DNA of 8,797 nt from Candidatus Falkowiibacteriota bacterium. GTDB taxonomy: Bacteria; Patescibacteriota; Patescibacteriia; Patescibacteriales; UBA12465. Shown here one piece after another: positions 1-7,177 of the stretch (its first letter is position 1; each line of letters opens with the position of its first letter). The notes under the pieces are model-generated. The model was given only the letters and a program-made list of their open reading frames with translations, ran no database searches and was not told the origin of the DNA. Location of the stretch: NCBI GenBank assembly GCA_903937325.1, contig CAIZYV010000111.1, positions 1 to 8,797 on the forward strand, written 5' to 3'. The translations under genes were made by a program, and so were the position numbers.

Positions 1-2714
1 CGATAACCGAGCTTCTGAGCGGCAAAACCGAGATGAGTTTCCAAAAGCTGACCCAAATTCATACGAGAAATAATACCCAAAGGCGAAAGAATAATATCAA
101 TAGGTGTACCATCGGCCATATAAGGCATGTCTTCAGCGGAAACGACTTTGGAAATAACACCCTTATTGCCATGGCGACCGGACATTTTATCACCCACCTG
201 AATCTTACGGAGATTTGCGACGGAAACCTGGATGGACTGCAAAACACCGGCAGCTAATTTATCACCTTCTTCGCGAGAAAAAATCTTCACATCAACAACC
301 TTACCGTGTTCACCGTGTTCAAGATATAAAGAAGAATCGCGGACATCTTTTGCTTTTTCACCGAAGATGGCGCGCAAAAGTTTTTCTTCAGCCGATAAAG
401 TTGTTTCTCCTTTCGGCGTAATTTTACCGACTAAAATATCACCAGAAGAAACTTCGGCACCAATATGGATAATACCGTCCTCATCAAGATGCTTTAATTT
501 TTCTTCACTGATGTTAGGGATGTCGTTGGTAATAACTTCCGGACCGAGCTTTGTATCGCGGACATCAATCGTGTAATTTTCAATATGAATTGAAGAATAA
601 ACATCTTCTTTTACTAATCGTTCAGAAATAATAACAGCATCTTCATAGTTATAGCCGTCCCAGGTCATAAAGGCGACCAGTACATTACGACCAAGAGATA
701 ATTCACCATTATCAATTGAAGGGCCATCAGACATTATTTGCCCGGCTTTAATTTTTTCACCGACGGAAACTAACGGATGCTGATTGATACAGGTGGAAGA
801 ATTGGAACGTAAAAATTTATTTAAAGTATATTTTATAACCTGTCCTTTTTTGTTTTCCACTTCAATTGTGGCAGCATCCGATTTTACGACAATACCTTCT
901 TCTTTGGCAATCACAACATGGCCACTATCACGAGCGGCACGCGCTTCCACGCCAGTACCAACAATCGGCGATTCCGCCTTCACTAAAGGCACGGCTTGAC
1001 GTTGCATGTTCGTTCCCATTAAAGAGCGCTGACCGTCGTTATGTTCCATGAACGGGATTAAAGAGGTGGCAATAGAAATAATCTGATTGGCGGCAACACC
1101 GACAAAATCAATTTTATTTACTTCTTCCATGCCTGGCTGTCCGAATTTACGCACTTCATAACGGCTAACAAGGAAACGTCCTTCCGCATCCATCGGTACA
1201 GTAGAATCGACGGTAATATATTTTTCTTCTTCAAAAGCATCGATATAAACAATTTCATCGGTCACATGGCTACCGCTTTTTTCATGCTTAACACGGCGAT
1301 AAGGAGTTTCTAAAAATCCATAACTATTTAAACGAGCATAGCTGGCTAAATGACCGACTAAACCGATATTTGGACCTTCCGGAGTAGCAATCGGACAAAT
1401 ACGACCATAGTGAGTGGCGTGCACGTCGCGAACATCGAAACCGGCGCGCTCTCTAGTCAAACCGCCAGGACCCATCGCCGACAAACGGCGCTTATGTTCA
1501 AGTTCGGCTAAAGGATTGGTTTGATCCATGAATTGAGAAAGCTGAGAAGACATGAAAAACTCCTTCACCACGCCGATGACCGGACGAGAATTAACTAATT
1601 TATTCGGAGTAAGAGTCGCGATATCTGTCGTTGACATGCGATCTTTAATGATGCGCTCCATGCGTGCTAAGCCAACGCGGAAACGATTTTGAATTAGACC
1701 GCCAATCGCACGAATACGGCGATTACCCAAATGATCAATATCATCTTCAGCCTCTTTTGTAATATTTAAACGAATGACTTCTTTAACAATTAAAAGCAGG
1801 TCTTCTTTGCGTAAAACACGATTCTCTTTCTTGTTCGCTAAGTCCAAAGAAAAGCGGCGGTTAAGTTTATAACGACCAACACGACCGAAATCATAGCGAT
1901 CAAAGCGGAAAAACATCGAATGAATTAATTGACGAGCATTTTCTACAGAAGCAAGATCGCCGGGGCGAATACGACGATAAACTTCCTGCAAACCTTCCGC
2001 TTCATTCTTAGCAGTATCCTTTTCAATTGTCGCGGCAATGTGAGTTAATTCATCGCTACTCTTTACTAAATCAACATCACTAAAAAGCTTATTCAATTCT
2101 TCATCACTTTCATAACCAAAAGCACGCAACAATGAAGTCACGGCCACTTTGCGCTTACGATCGATGCGCACCCAGATTACTTTATTTGAATCAGTTTCAA
2201 TTTCTAACCAAGCGCCGCGATTAGGAATAATTTTAGCGCCATAGCATTTTTTACCCTTAATAAATTCGGCGGTAAACATTACACCGGCAGAACGAATCAA
2301 CTGAGAAACAACAACGCGTTCAATACCGTTGATGATGAAAGTTCCCTTGTCAGTCATGATTGGAAAATCGCCGAGATATACTTCCTGGTTTGAAGTCTGC
2401 TCTGTCTTCTTATTAACTAAACGAGTCTTGACGCGCAGAGGAGCTTCATAAGTGATATTTTTTTCCCGACTTTCGGTCTCCGAAAACTTCGCTTCATCCA
2501 GATAGTAATCTTCAAAATATAATTCTAAATCCCGGCCGATAAAATCGGTAACGGGGTTTATTTCGTCAAATAATTCCGCCAGGCCTTCTTCCAAAAACCA
2601 GCGATAAGAATCTTTTTGTATCTCAATCAAGTCCGGCAAAGGCATCACCTCCTTGAAATCGGTGAAAAATTTGCGTTCAGCGATTTTTTTGTCCACGATA
2701 GTCGCATTAGACAT
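1..2714 (-). CDS. rpoB: RNA polymerase beta subunit RpoB (3' end outside window)
   Basis: Catalytic beta subunit of RNA polymerase. The minus-strand frame is open from ATG at 2714 to the window edge (904 codons) with no stop or frameshift along my translation. The N-terminus reads MSNATIVDKKIAERKFF. The rifampicin pocket starts at about residue 388 (FFMSSQLSQFMDQTNPLAEL) and is followed by HKRRLSAMGPGGLTRERAGF. Further landmarks are TPEGPNIGLV, WDGYNYEDA (E691, D692, equivalent to E. coli E813/D814), GDKMSGRHGNKG at 841-852 with the two active-site lysines, and MNLGQLLETHLG from M885. By comparison with E. coli, the C-terminal clamp region that contacts beta-prime is missing because of the window edge. 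The large E. coli beta insertions are absent. No Shine-Dalgarno precedes the ATG. rpoC is expected just downstream, outside the window. The upstream neighbour is a Mur ligase, not rplJ-rplL. Identity is certain; the start is likely because the frame upstream offers only a TTG. Confidence 0.98.
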   Translation of the reverse strand, partial: MSNATIVDKKIAERKFFTDFKEVMPLPDLIEIQKDSYRWFLEEGLAELFDEINPVTDFIGRDLELYFEDYYLDEAKFSETESREKNITYEAPLRVKTRLVNKKTEQTSNQEVYLGDFPIMTDKGTFIINGIERVVVSQLIRSAGVMFTAEFIKGKKCYGAKIIPNRGAWLEIETDSNKVIWVRIDRKRKVAVTSLLRAFGYESDEELNKLFSDVDLVKSSDELTHIAATIEKDTAKNEAEGLQEVYRRIRPGDLASVENARQLIHSMFFRFDRYDFGRVGRYKLNRRFSLDLANKKENRVLRKEDLLLIVKEVIRLNITKEAEDDIDHLGNRRIRAIGGLIQNRFRVGLARMERIIKDRMSTTDIATLTPNKLVNSRPVIGVVKEFFMSSQLSQFMDQTNPLAELEHKRRLSAMGPGGLTRERAGFDVRDVHATHYGRICPIATPEGPNIGLVGHLASYARLNSYGFLETPYRRVKHEKSGSHVTDEIVYIDAFEEEKYITVDSTVPMDAEGRFLVSRYEVRKFGQPGMEEVNKIDFVGVAANQIISIATSLIPFMEHNDGQRSLMGTNMQRQAVPLVKAESPIVGTGVEARAARDSGHVVIAKEEGIVVKSDAATIEVENKKGQVIKYTLNKFLRSNSSTCINQHPLVSVGEKIKAGQIMSDGPSIDNGELSLGRNVLVAFMTWDGYNYEDAVIISERLVKEDVYSSIHIENYTIDVRDTKLGPEVITNDIPNISEEKLKHLDEDGIIHIGAEVSSGDILVGKITPKGETTLSAEEKLLRAIFGEKAKDVRDSSLYLEHGEHGKVVDVKIFSREEGDKLAAGVLQSIQVSVANLRKIQVGDKMSGRHGNKGVISKVVSAEDMPYMADGTPIDIILSPLGIISRMNLGQLLETHLGFAAQKLGY

Positions 2715-2719
2715 AGAAA

Positions 2720-2806
2720 TTAAAGGGCAACAAACCAAGCGCCGTCTGTTTGGCAGAGGGGCGATAGTCCGGCCTGAATTTTATTGACTTGATGAGAGAG
2801 GCGCAT
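2720..2806 (-). CDS. Possible 28-codon leader ORF upstream of rpoB
   Basis: A short ATG-started frame reads MRLSHQVNKIQAGLSPLCQT and then eight more residues before TAA. It starts 6 bases after the U-run of the second leader hairpin and stops 5 bases before the rpoB ATG. That spacing would suit translational coupling, which is attractive because rpoB has no Shine-Dalgarno of its own. However, this frame has no Shine-Dalgarno either, resembles no peptide I know, and is short enough to arise by chance. There is no run of a single amino acid codon that would suggest classical amino-acid attenuation. Confidence 0.22.
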   Translation of the reverse strand: MRLSHQVNKIQAGLSPLCQTDGAWFVAL

Positions 2807-2811
2807 TCAAC

Positions 2812-2840
2812 AAAAAAACCTCAAACTGGGAAAGCTTGAG
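2812..2840 (-). terminator. Terminator-like hairpin inside the rpoB leader (attenuator candidate)
   Basis: The transcript strand reads CTCAAGCT, a five-base loop TTCCC, then AGTTTGAG. This is an 8-bp stem with one G-U pair, followed by a single G and seven T. The form is that of an intrinsic terminator, but only three or four pairs are G-C, so partial readthrough is expected. It lies about 100 bases upstream of the rpoB start and downstream of the rpoB promoter, so it would act as an attenuator on rpoB rather than as an end-of-gene terminator. Confidence 0.55.
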
Positions 2841-2878
2841 TTAGTGTTTAAATATTTAATTGCGTCTGGAATTTATAA

Positions 2879-2910
2879 TCACTTTAGAATGGAGCTTATT
2901 TATAAAGTGA
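2879..2910 (-). other. 8-bp hairpin in the rpoB leader
   Basis: TCACTTTA at 2910-2903 and TAAAGTGA at 2886-2879 (transcribed order) are perfectly complementary across a 16-base loop. The stem has only two G-C pairs, so it is weak on its own. It sits between the two U-tailed hairpins and could help organise the leader. No function can be assigned. Confidence 0.3.
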
Positions 2911-2927
2911 ATTTTAGCTAAAAATAC

Positions 2928-2981
2928 AAAAAAAACGGATAGGTAAATGAAAAGAGATTTACGCTTTAACGGCCGTTTTTT
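2928..2981 (-). terminator. First U-tailed hairpin of the rpoB leader; may also end ligase transcripts
   Basis: The outer stem is AAAAAACGG (2981-2973) with CCGTTTTTT (2938-2930), and the T-run continues to 2928. Inside is a second stem, GTAAAT with ATTTAC (2962-2957 with 2948-2943), around an 8-base loop. A 7-bp alternative helix, AGGTAAA at 2997-2991 with TTTACCT at 2947-2941, would cross the outer stem. This gives a terminator/antiterminator-like choice. As no other terminator follows the Mur ligase stop at 3055, this element could also stop transcripts arriving from that gene. The outer stem is mostly A-U, so strength is uncertain. Confidence 0.4.
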
Positions 2982-3017
2982 AGAATGATTTTTACCTGAT
3001 AATCGATTGTAATTCTT

Positions 3018-3046
3018 ATAATATTACAATAATTACCTTTTGTCAA
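3018..3046 (-). promoter_or_regulatory. Sigma-70-type promoter of rpoB
   Basis: On the minus strand there is a perfect -35 box TTGACA (3046-3041), a 17-base spacer, and a -10 box TATTAT (3023-3018). The predicted transcription start is near 3011. The promoter begins only 8 bases past the stop codon of the Mur ligase gene, so rpoB has its own strong start site although readthrough from upstream is possible. Confidence 0.82.
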
Positions 3047-3054
3047 TACACAAT

Positions 3055-4473
3055 TTATACACAAGATGAAACTAACTCTTCCCTGGCCACCACGCGGTCA
3101 TCCCAGGCAGTTTTAGTTTCTCTCGGACCACAAATATATTGTTCAGCTCCTTTACCAGTAATCAAAACTAAGTCTCCCGGTTCCGCCAAACGGAAAGCCA
3201 GACGAAAAGCTTCGCGCCGATCAGATAGTTTATATAAATCTCGGCCTAATTTCTTACCGGCATCCTCTGCTCCAGCGGCCACTTGTTCAATAATAATTTG
3301 TGGATCCTCATCATAAGGATCTTCATTCGTCACAATCACAACAGCCGCTTTCTCTCCCGCCATTTTACCAAGAATAGGACGGCGAGATCGGTCACGTCCG
3401 CCGCCAGTCGAACCAAGAATGTGTAATAAACGTCGATGAGGTAAAAAATCGAGATTTTGATATAAAGCAGACAAAGCTTGCGGCTCAAAAGCGTAATCAA
3501 TTAAAACAGCAAAATCTTGACCCGCCTCAATTTTTTCCATCTTGCCGGCCAAAACTTTAATTTCCGCTAAAGCGGCGGCGGCGGCAACTGGCTGAATACC
3601 TAAAGATAAAGAGGCAGTAAGAGCGGCAACAGCATTAAAAACATTGTAAGAACCGAGAATCGGTAGATGATAGCGCTGACTAGCCAATTGAAAATCAGAA
3701 CCATCGGCTTCAGAAAAAAACGGTTCATAAACAAAGAATTCTGGGCGAGGTACAACTTCGCTGCCATCGGCTGAGGCAAGACTAAGAGTGTTTAGGTCAG
3801 CATCTAGAGTATAAACGCATTTTCTTTCCGCAGGAAAAGATAAGAAATATGGAGCATGTTCATCATCGCCGTTTACAATCAAACTTTTTTTAATTTTCAC
3901 TAATTCTGTTTTTCGTAAACCGCTCGGTTTCAAAACAACCCGCTTCTCCTCGTCTAAATACTTAGATCGACAATTAGCCAAGTGCGCAAAAAGCTTACCC
4001 TTGGCTTGCTTATAATTTTCAAAATTACCGTGCGCTTCGATGTGCTCCGGATAAAGATTGGTAAAAATCAAAAAATCGTAATTAATAAAACGATGGCGGA
4101 ACTGCTCAATGCCCTGAGAAGTTGTTTCTATAATTGCAGCCCGACAGCCATTCTTCAACATTCGACGCAGAGTCCGTTGCAAAAAAAACCGGCCCGGCAT
4201 CGTCATCTTTTTATCGTTTAGCCATTCTTTATTACCATCATTAAATTGAGCGGTCGAAGTATAACCGGCCTTATAGCCGCTAGCCGATAAAAGACGAGAT
4301 AAAAAATAAACCGTGCTAGTCTTACCGGTCGTACCAGTCACACCGATAATGAGAAGTTGACGACTGGGAAAACGATAATAGCAGGCAGCTAGATAGCCAA
4401 CGAGAAAATGATAAACCGGTTGCAAGCGGCGGAATATCTTTAAAGGAATTAATTTTTTGATTTTAGAAAGCAT
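3055..4473 (-). CDS. MurE-like Mur ligase lacking N-terminal domain 1
   Basis: ATP-dependent Mur ligase family enzyme, closest in motifs to MurE, which adds the third amino acid to the UDP-MurNAc dipeptide in the cytoplasm. Numbering from ATG 4473 (472 residues): P-loop TGTTGKTS at 46-53; IETTSQGIEQ at 115-124; HGNFENYKQAKGKLF, whose K158 matches the carbamylated lysine of MurE; GSYNVFNAVAA at 274-284; DYAFEPQAL near 326; GSTGGGRDRSRRP at 354-366; TNEDPYDEDP at 382-391; ITGKGAE at 438-444. The ATPase and C-terminal domains are present, but only about 40 residues precede the P-loop, so the MurE UDP-binding domain is absent. The usual DNPR/DNPA selector reads EDPY and the histidine of DYAHTP is Phe, so the amino acid added cannot be predicted. 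An in-frame TTG at 4491 is possible but falls in the promoter -10 region, so ATG is preferred. No Shine-Dalgarno is visible. Confidence 0.85.
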   Translation of the reverse strand: MLSKIKKLIPLKIFRRLQPVYHFLVGYLAACYYRFPSRQLLIIGVTGTTGKTSTVYFLSRLLSASGYKAGYTSTAQFNDGNKEWLNDKKMTMPGRFFLQRTLRRMLKNGCRAAIIETTSQGIEQFRHRFINYDFLIFTNLYPEHIEAHGNFENYKQAKGKLFAHLANCRSKYLDEEKRVVLKPSGLRKTELVKIKKSLIVNGDDEHAPYFLSFPAERKCVYTLDADLNTLSLASADGSEVVPRPEFFVYEPFFSEADGSDFQLASQRYHLPILGSYNVFNAVAALTASLSLGIQPVAAAAALAEIKVLAGKMEKIEAGQDFAVLIDYAFEPQALSALYQNLDFLPHRRLLHILGSTGGGRDRSRRPILGKMAGEKAAVVIVTNEDPYDEDPQIIIEQVAAGAEDAGKKLGRDLYKLSDRREAFRLAFRLAEPGDLVLITGKGAEQYICGPRETKTAWDDRVVAREELVSSCV

Positions 4474-4481
4474 ACTTTTAT

Positions 4482-4490
4482 AGTATAACA
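4482..4490 (-). promoter_or_regulatory. Extended -10 promoter of the MurE-like gene
   Basis: The minus strand reads TG-T-TATACT (4490-4482), an extended -10 element with five of six matches to TATAAT and no clear -35 box 17 bases upstream. The usual spacing puts the transcription start near 4475, about two bases before the ATG at 4473, so the mRNA would have almost no 5' UTR. The element lies downstream of the ftsK terminator, consistent with a separate transcription unit. Confidence 0.55.
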
Positions 4491-4515
4491 AGAAAGCGGC
4501 AAAGGAAAAAGCGGC

Positions 4516-4542
4516 AAAAAAAGGCCGATTAAGACCTTTTTT
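4516..4542 (-). terminator. Intrinsic terminator of ftsK
   Basis: Starting 17 bases after the ftsK stop, the transcript strand reads AAAAAAGGTC, loop TTAATC, then GGCCTTTTTTT. The stem is about 10 bp with one G-U pair and ends in the T-run (4522-4516). Because the stem is flanked by A and T runs it could work in both directions, but there is no gene on the plus strand to terminate. Confidence 0.8.
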
Positions 4543-4559
4543 AAAAAAATAAATATTTC

Positions 4560-7130
4560 TTAGCGGCTAAAAAACATCCCGTCCTCTTCCTCATCAAAGA
4601 TCCGTGGTTTAGCTGTTTTTGTATTAGTTGACGATGCGGGCGCTGGTTTGATTTCTTCAAGAATTTCATTCTCGTCCTGAATCTCATCATCAGGCCCATC
4701 TTTATCTAATAAGAAAGCGGGGACATCTTCCTCAACTGTATCATCTGTAAGCTCAAGATCAGATAGCGGCGCATCTTCTTTAAGCAACTCATCGTTAGTA
4801 TTTGCCGCCTCTTCGGTCGGATTTTCTTCGGCTACAAAAGCTAGAGTGCCATCGTCACCCTCATCTTCACCGAGATAAGATTCAGGTATACCCGCCTCGC
4901 GACGATTATGTACCGGCATCGCACTAATGCCTTGATTTTGCATATCTTCAAATTGTTCCCGACTGATAAGAATTTCTCGTGGCTTCGAACCGTTAGAAGG
5001 ACTGATAACTCCGGCATCTTCGAGCATATCTAAAATCTTGGCCGCTCGGCCATAACCAATAGAGAGACGTCGTTGTAATAAAGAAGTCGAAGCTTTACCA
5101 GCCTTAATAATTATTTCCTGAGCGGCGGACATCAACTCATCTTCATCACCATGAGTGCCGTCCAAGCCAACGCCAGCAAGACCACCAACTTTTTGACGAT
5201 CAGTAACTCCTTCCAAATAATCAACTTCACCAGCCTTTTCCTTAATATAACTGATAACATCGTTTATTTCTTGGTCACTAACATAGGCACCCTGAATACG
5301 TTTCGGTTTGGAAAGCTCCGCGGTCGTTAATAACATATCGCCCTGCCCTAATAATTTTTCTGCACCACTCATATCAAGAATTGTTTTGGAATCAACCAAA
5401 GAAGTAACGGAAAAAGCGATACGCGCCGGTATGTTGGCCTTAATAAGGCCGGTAATAACATCGACGCTCGGCCGCTGAGTCGCCAAGATAAGATGAATAC
5501 CGACAGCCCTAGACATCTGCGCCAAGCGAATAATCGCCGCTTCCATATCCTTACCAGAAGTCATCATAAAATCCGCTAATTCATCGATAATGAAAATAAT
5601 ATAGGGCATCTTCTCCGCCGGCTTATCGCTGTTATAACTCTGAATATTCTTTTTGCCCGCTTTATTTAAAACATCATAACGCCGATCCATTTCGTTTAAA
5701 CACCATTTCAAAGCATTAATTGTTTTTGCCACTTCCGTAATGACCGGAGTAAGTAAATGAGGAATGCCGTTATAGGCCGGCAATTCTACTCTCTTCGGAT
5801 CAACCATAATAAAGCGTAAATCCTCAGGATTATTTTGATATAAAAGAGAAATAATAATTGTATTTAAACAAACAGACTTACCGGAATTAGTCGCGCCTGC
5901 AACCAGTAAATGCGGCATGCGCGTCAAATCATATATCCAAACAACTCCAGAAACATCTTTACCAAGAGCAATCATCATATTATGTTTGCGATTCTTAAAA
6001 ACTGTATCTTCCATAATTTCGCGCAAACCAACAATCGCTTTTAATTTATTTGGTACCTCAACACCAACTAAAGACTGTCCGGGTATTGGCGCCTCAATTC
6101 TAATCGGATGAGCAGCCAAAGCCAGGGATAAATCATTATTAAGAGTAATTATTCGGGAAACTTTAACACCTTCAGCTGGCTTAAAAGTATATTGCGTGAC
6201 AGTCGGACCAACTTTCGTTTCTGCCATTTCCACGGCTATACCAAAATTTTCCAAAGTACGTTTTATTTTTGCTGCCCCAACTTGTGTATCGCCGCCAAGC
6301 GCTTGTCCCGTCTTAACATTTAATAATTCCATCGGCAGATCAATCAAGATACGTTTTTTCGGCCAAGCAATCTTATCTTGTACCTTGGCCGCCGAAGACT
6401 TGGCTAATTGAGAATGAACTGCCGCTACTTCCGCCGCCACAGCTTCATTTTCTGGCATATCCGCCAACGGTTTACTCTGCCAAGAACTTAAAACATCTTC
6501 TCTTGCTTCTGCAACTAAAGTGGTAGCAGTGACGGAGTTAGATGAAGAAAATAAAGATTTAAAAGCTTGCAAAACAGAATTAAACATCGAAGCCAGAAAG
6601 CTTTCTCGGCCAATAATTTTTGATAACGAAGTATTAAATACAATAACCAGAGAAACTAGGAACAAACAAAGCAAAATAGTAAATCCGCCCCAGAAACCAA
6701 AAGCATAGAAAAATAAGCGACTTAAATAATAACCGACATAACCGCCGCCGATGCCAAGGGTAATGCTTTCCCGCCATTCCGTTTGTTCCAAGAAAAAATG
6801 AAACAAGGTTTGATAAGAAACAAAAAGTAATACTAAACCAAAATAATCACTAAATTTAATTTCCACTGTTTTATTACGCACCAGTAAGATGCCCCAAAAT
6901 AAAAGAAGTAAAGGCACGAGCCATTTACCAAAACCAAAAATAAGAGTTAAGCCCTTAGAAAGAAACAAGCCTGCCTGACCAGAAAGATTAAAAAGCCCAA
7001 GTAAGGCGATAAGGCCAAAAGCAAAAATAATGACAATACCAATACTACGCTTAGCTCTTTCATTCAATTCAAAGCTCGGCAGATTAACTGCCTCTAAAGC
7101 ATTATCTTTTTTCTTTTTTCTTCTGCCCAT
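4560..7130 (-). CDS. ftsK: DNA translocase FtsK/SpoIIIE with an acidic C-terminal tail
   Basis: Septum-anchored, ATP-driven double-stranded DNA pump that clears and resolves chromosome ends at division; 856 residues. The N-terminus is basic (MGRRKKKK) and is followed by four or five membrane segments at about 30-49, 67-84, 95-113, 123-142 and 147-166. A short linker runs to about 255. The motor follows, with Walker A GATNSGKS at 412-419, DPKRVELPAYNGIPHLL from 444, Walker B IIFIIDE at 511-517, and ATQRPSVDVITGLIKANIPA at 550-569. The winged-helix gamma domain spans about 661-723 with RRLSIGYGRAAKIL, the part that reads chromosome orientation sequences. Beyond it lies an unusual 133-residue tail containing 40 Asp/Glu and ending in GMFFSR. 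The ATG at 7130 has GGAGG 10 bases upstream. The gene has its own promoter and terminator, so it appears monocistronic. Identity is firm; the role of the tail is unknown. Confidence 0.97.
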   Translation of the reverse strand: MGRRKKKKDNALEAVNLPSFELNERAKRSIGIVIIFAFGLIALLGLFNLSGQAGLFLSKGLTLIFGFGKWLVPLLLLFWGILLVRNKTVEIKFSDYFGLVLLFVSYQTLFHFFLEQTEWRESITLGIGGGYVGYYLSRLFFYAFGFWGGFTILLCLFLVSLVIVFNTSLSKIIGRESFLASMFNSVLQAFKSLFSSSNSVTATTLVAEAREDVLSSWQSKPLADMPENEAVAAEVAAVHSQLAKSSAAKVQDKIAWPKKRILIDLPMELLNVKTGQALGGDTQVGAAKIKRTLENFGIAVEMAETKVGPTVTQYTFKPAEGVKVSRIITLNNDLSLALAAHPIRIEAPIPGQSLVGVEVPNKLKAIVGLREIMEDTVFKNRKHNMMIALGKDVSGVVWIYDLTRMPHLLVAGATNSGKSVCLNTIIISLLYQNNPEDLRFIMVDPKRVELPAYNGIPHLLTPVITEVAKTINALKWCLNEMDRRYDVLNKAGKKNIQSYNSDKPAEKMPYIIFIIDELADFMMTSGKDMEAAIIRLAQMSRAVGIHLILATQRPSVDVITGLIKANIPARIAFSVTSLVDSKTILDMSGAEKLLGQGDMLLTTAELSKPKRIQGAYVSDQEINDVISYIKEKAGEVDYLEGVTDRQKVGGLAGVGLDGTHGDEDELMSAAQEIIIKAGKASTSLLQRRLSIGYGRAAKILDMLEDAGVISPSNGSKPREILISREQFEDMQNQGISAMPVHNRREAGIPESYLGEDEGDDGTLAFVAEENPTEEAANTNDELLKEDAPLSDLELTDDTVEEDVPAFLLDKDGPDDEIQDENEILEEIKPAPASSTNTKTAKPRIFDEEEDGMFFSR

Positions 7131-7140
7131 AAAATCAATG

Positions 7141-7146
7141 CCTCCG
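7141..7146 (-). promoter_or_regulatory. Shine-Dalgarno of ftsK
   Basis: The minus strand reads CGGAGG, with 10 bases between it and the ATG at 7130. It fixes the ftsK start and is the only strong Shine-Dalgarno in the window; the rpoB, Mur ligase and cation transporter starts have none that I can see. Confidence 0.8.
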
Positions 7147-7177
7147 AAAAAACGGCGACGTTATTAAATACGCTTCC

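Larger units (their letters stand above)
2715..3010 (-). promoter_or_regulatory. Structured 5' leader of rpoB mRNA
   Basis: This is the only stretch over 300 bases without a confident gene. The predicted start site near 3011 leaves a leader of about 297 bases. It contains, in transcribed order, a hairpin followed by eight U (2981-2928), an 8-bp hairpin with a 16-base loop (2910-2879), a second hairpin followed by seven U (2840-2812), and a short open frame ending just before rpoB. An upstream segment at 2997-2991 can pair with 2947-2941; that helix crosses the first terminator-like stem and so excludes it in a nested fold. I recognise no known riboswitch, ribosomal-protein leader, 6S or SRP RNA motif. 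Attenuation is inferred from architecture only. Confidence 0.5.

Noticed and set aside
33..1051. Several open frames on the plus strand across the first kilobase
   Set aside because: They lie opposite a continuous, highly conserved rpoB frame and resemble no known proteins, so they are shadows.
2968..2977. 10-bp palindrome AACGGCCGTT in the rpoB leader
   Set aside because: It has no loop for an RNA hairpin, and half of it is better explained as part of the first U-tailed stem. No evidence for a protein site.
2715..3054. Small stable RNA gene (6S, SRP RNA or similar) between the rpoB promoter and rpoB
   Set aside because: None of the conserved core motifs I know for these RNAs is present; a regulatory leader is the simpler reading.
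4474..4491. TTG start at 4491 for the MurE-like ligase, adding six residues
   Set aside because: The added codons overlap the extended -10 box and read as promoter sequence; the ATG at 4473 is the simpler start.
5917..6708. Plus-strand open frames opposite ftsK
   Set aside because: They are antisense to conserved FtsK motor sequence and have no promoter or ribosome site that I can see.
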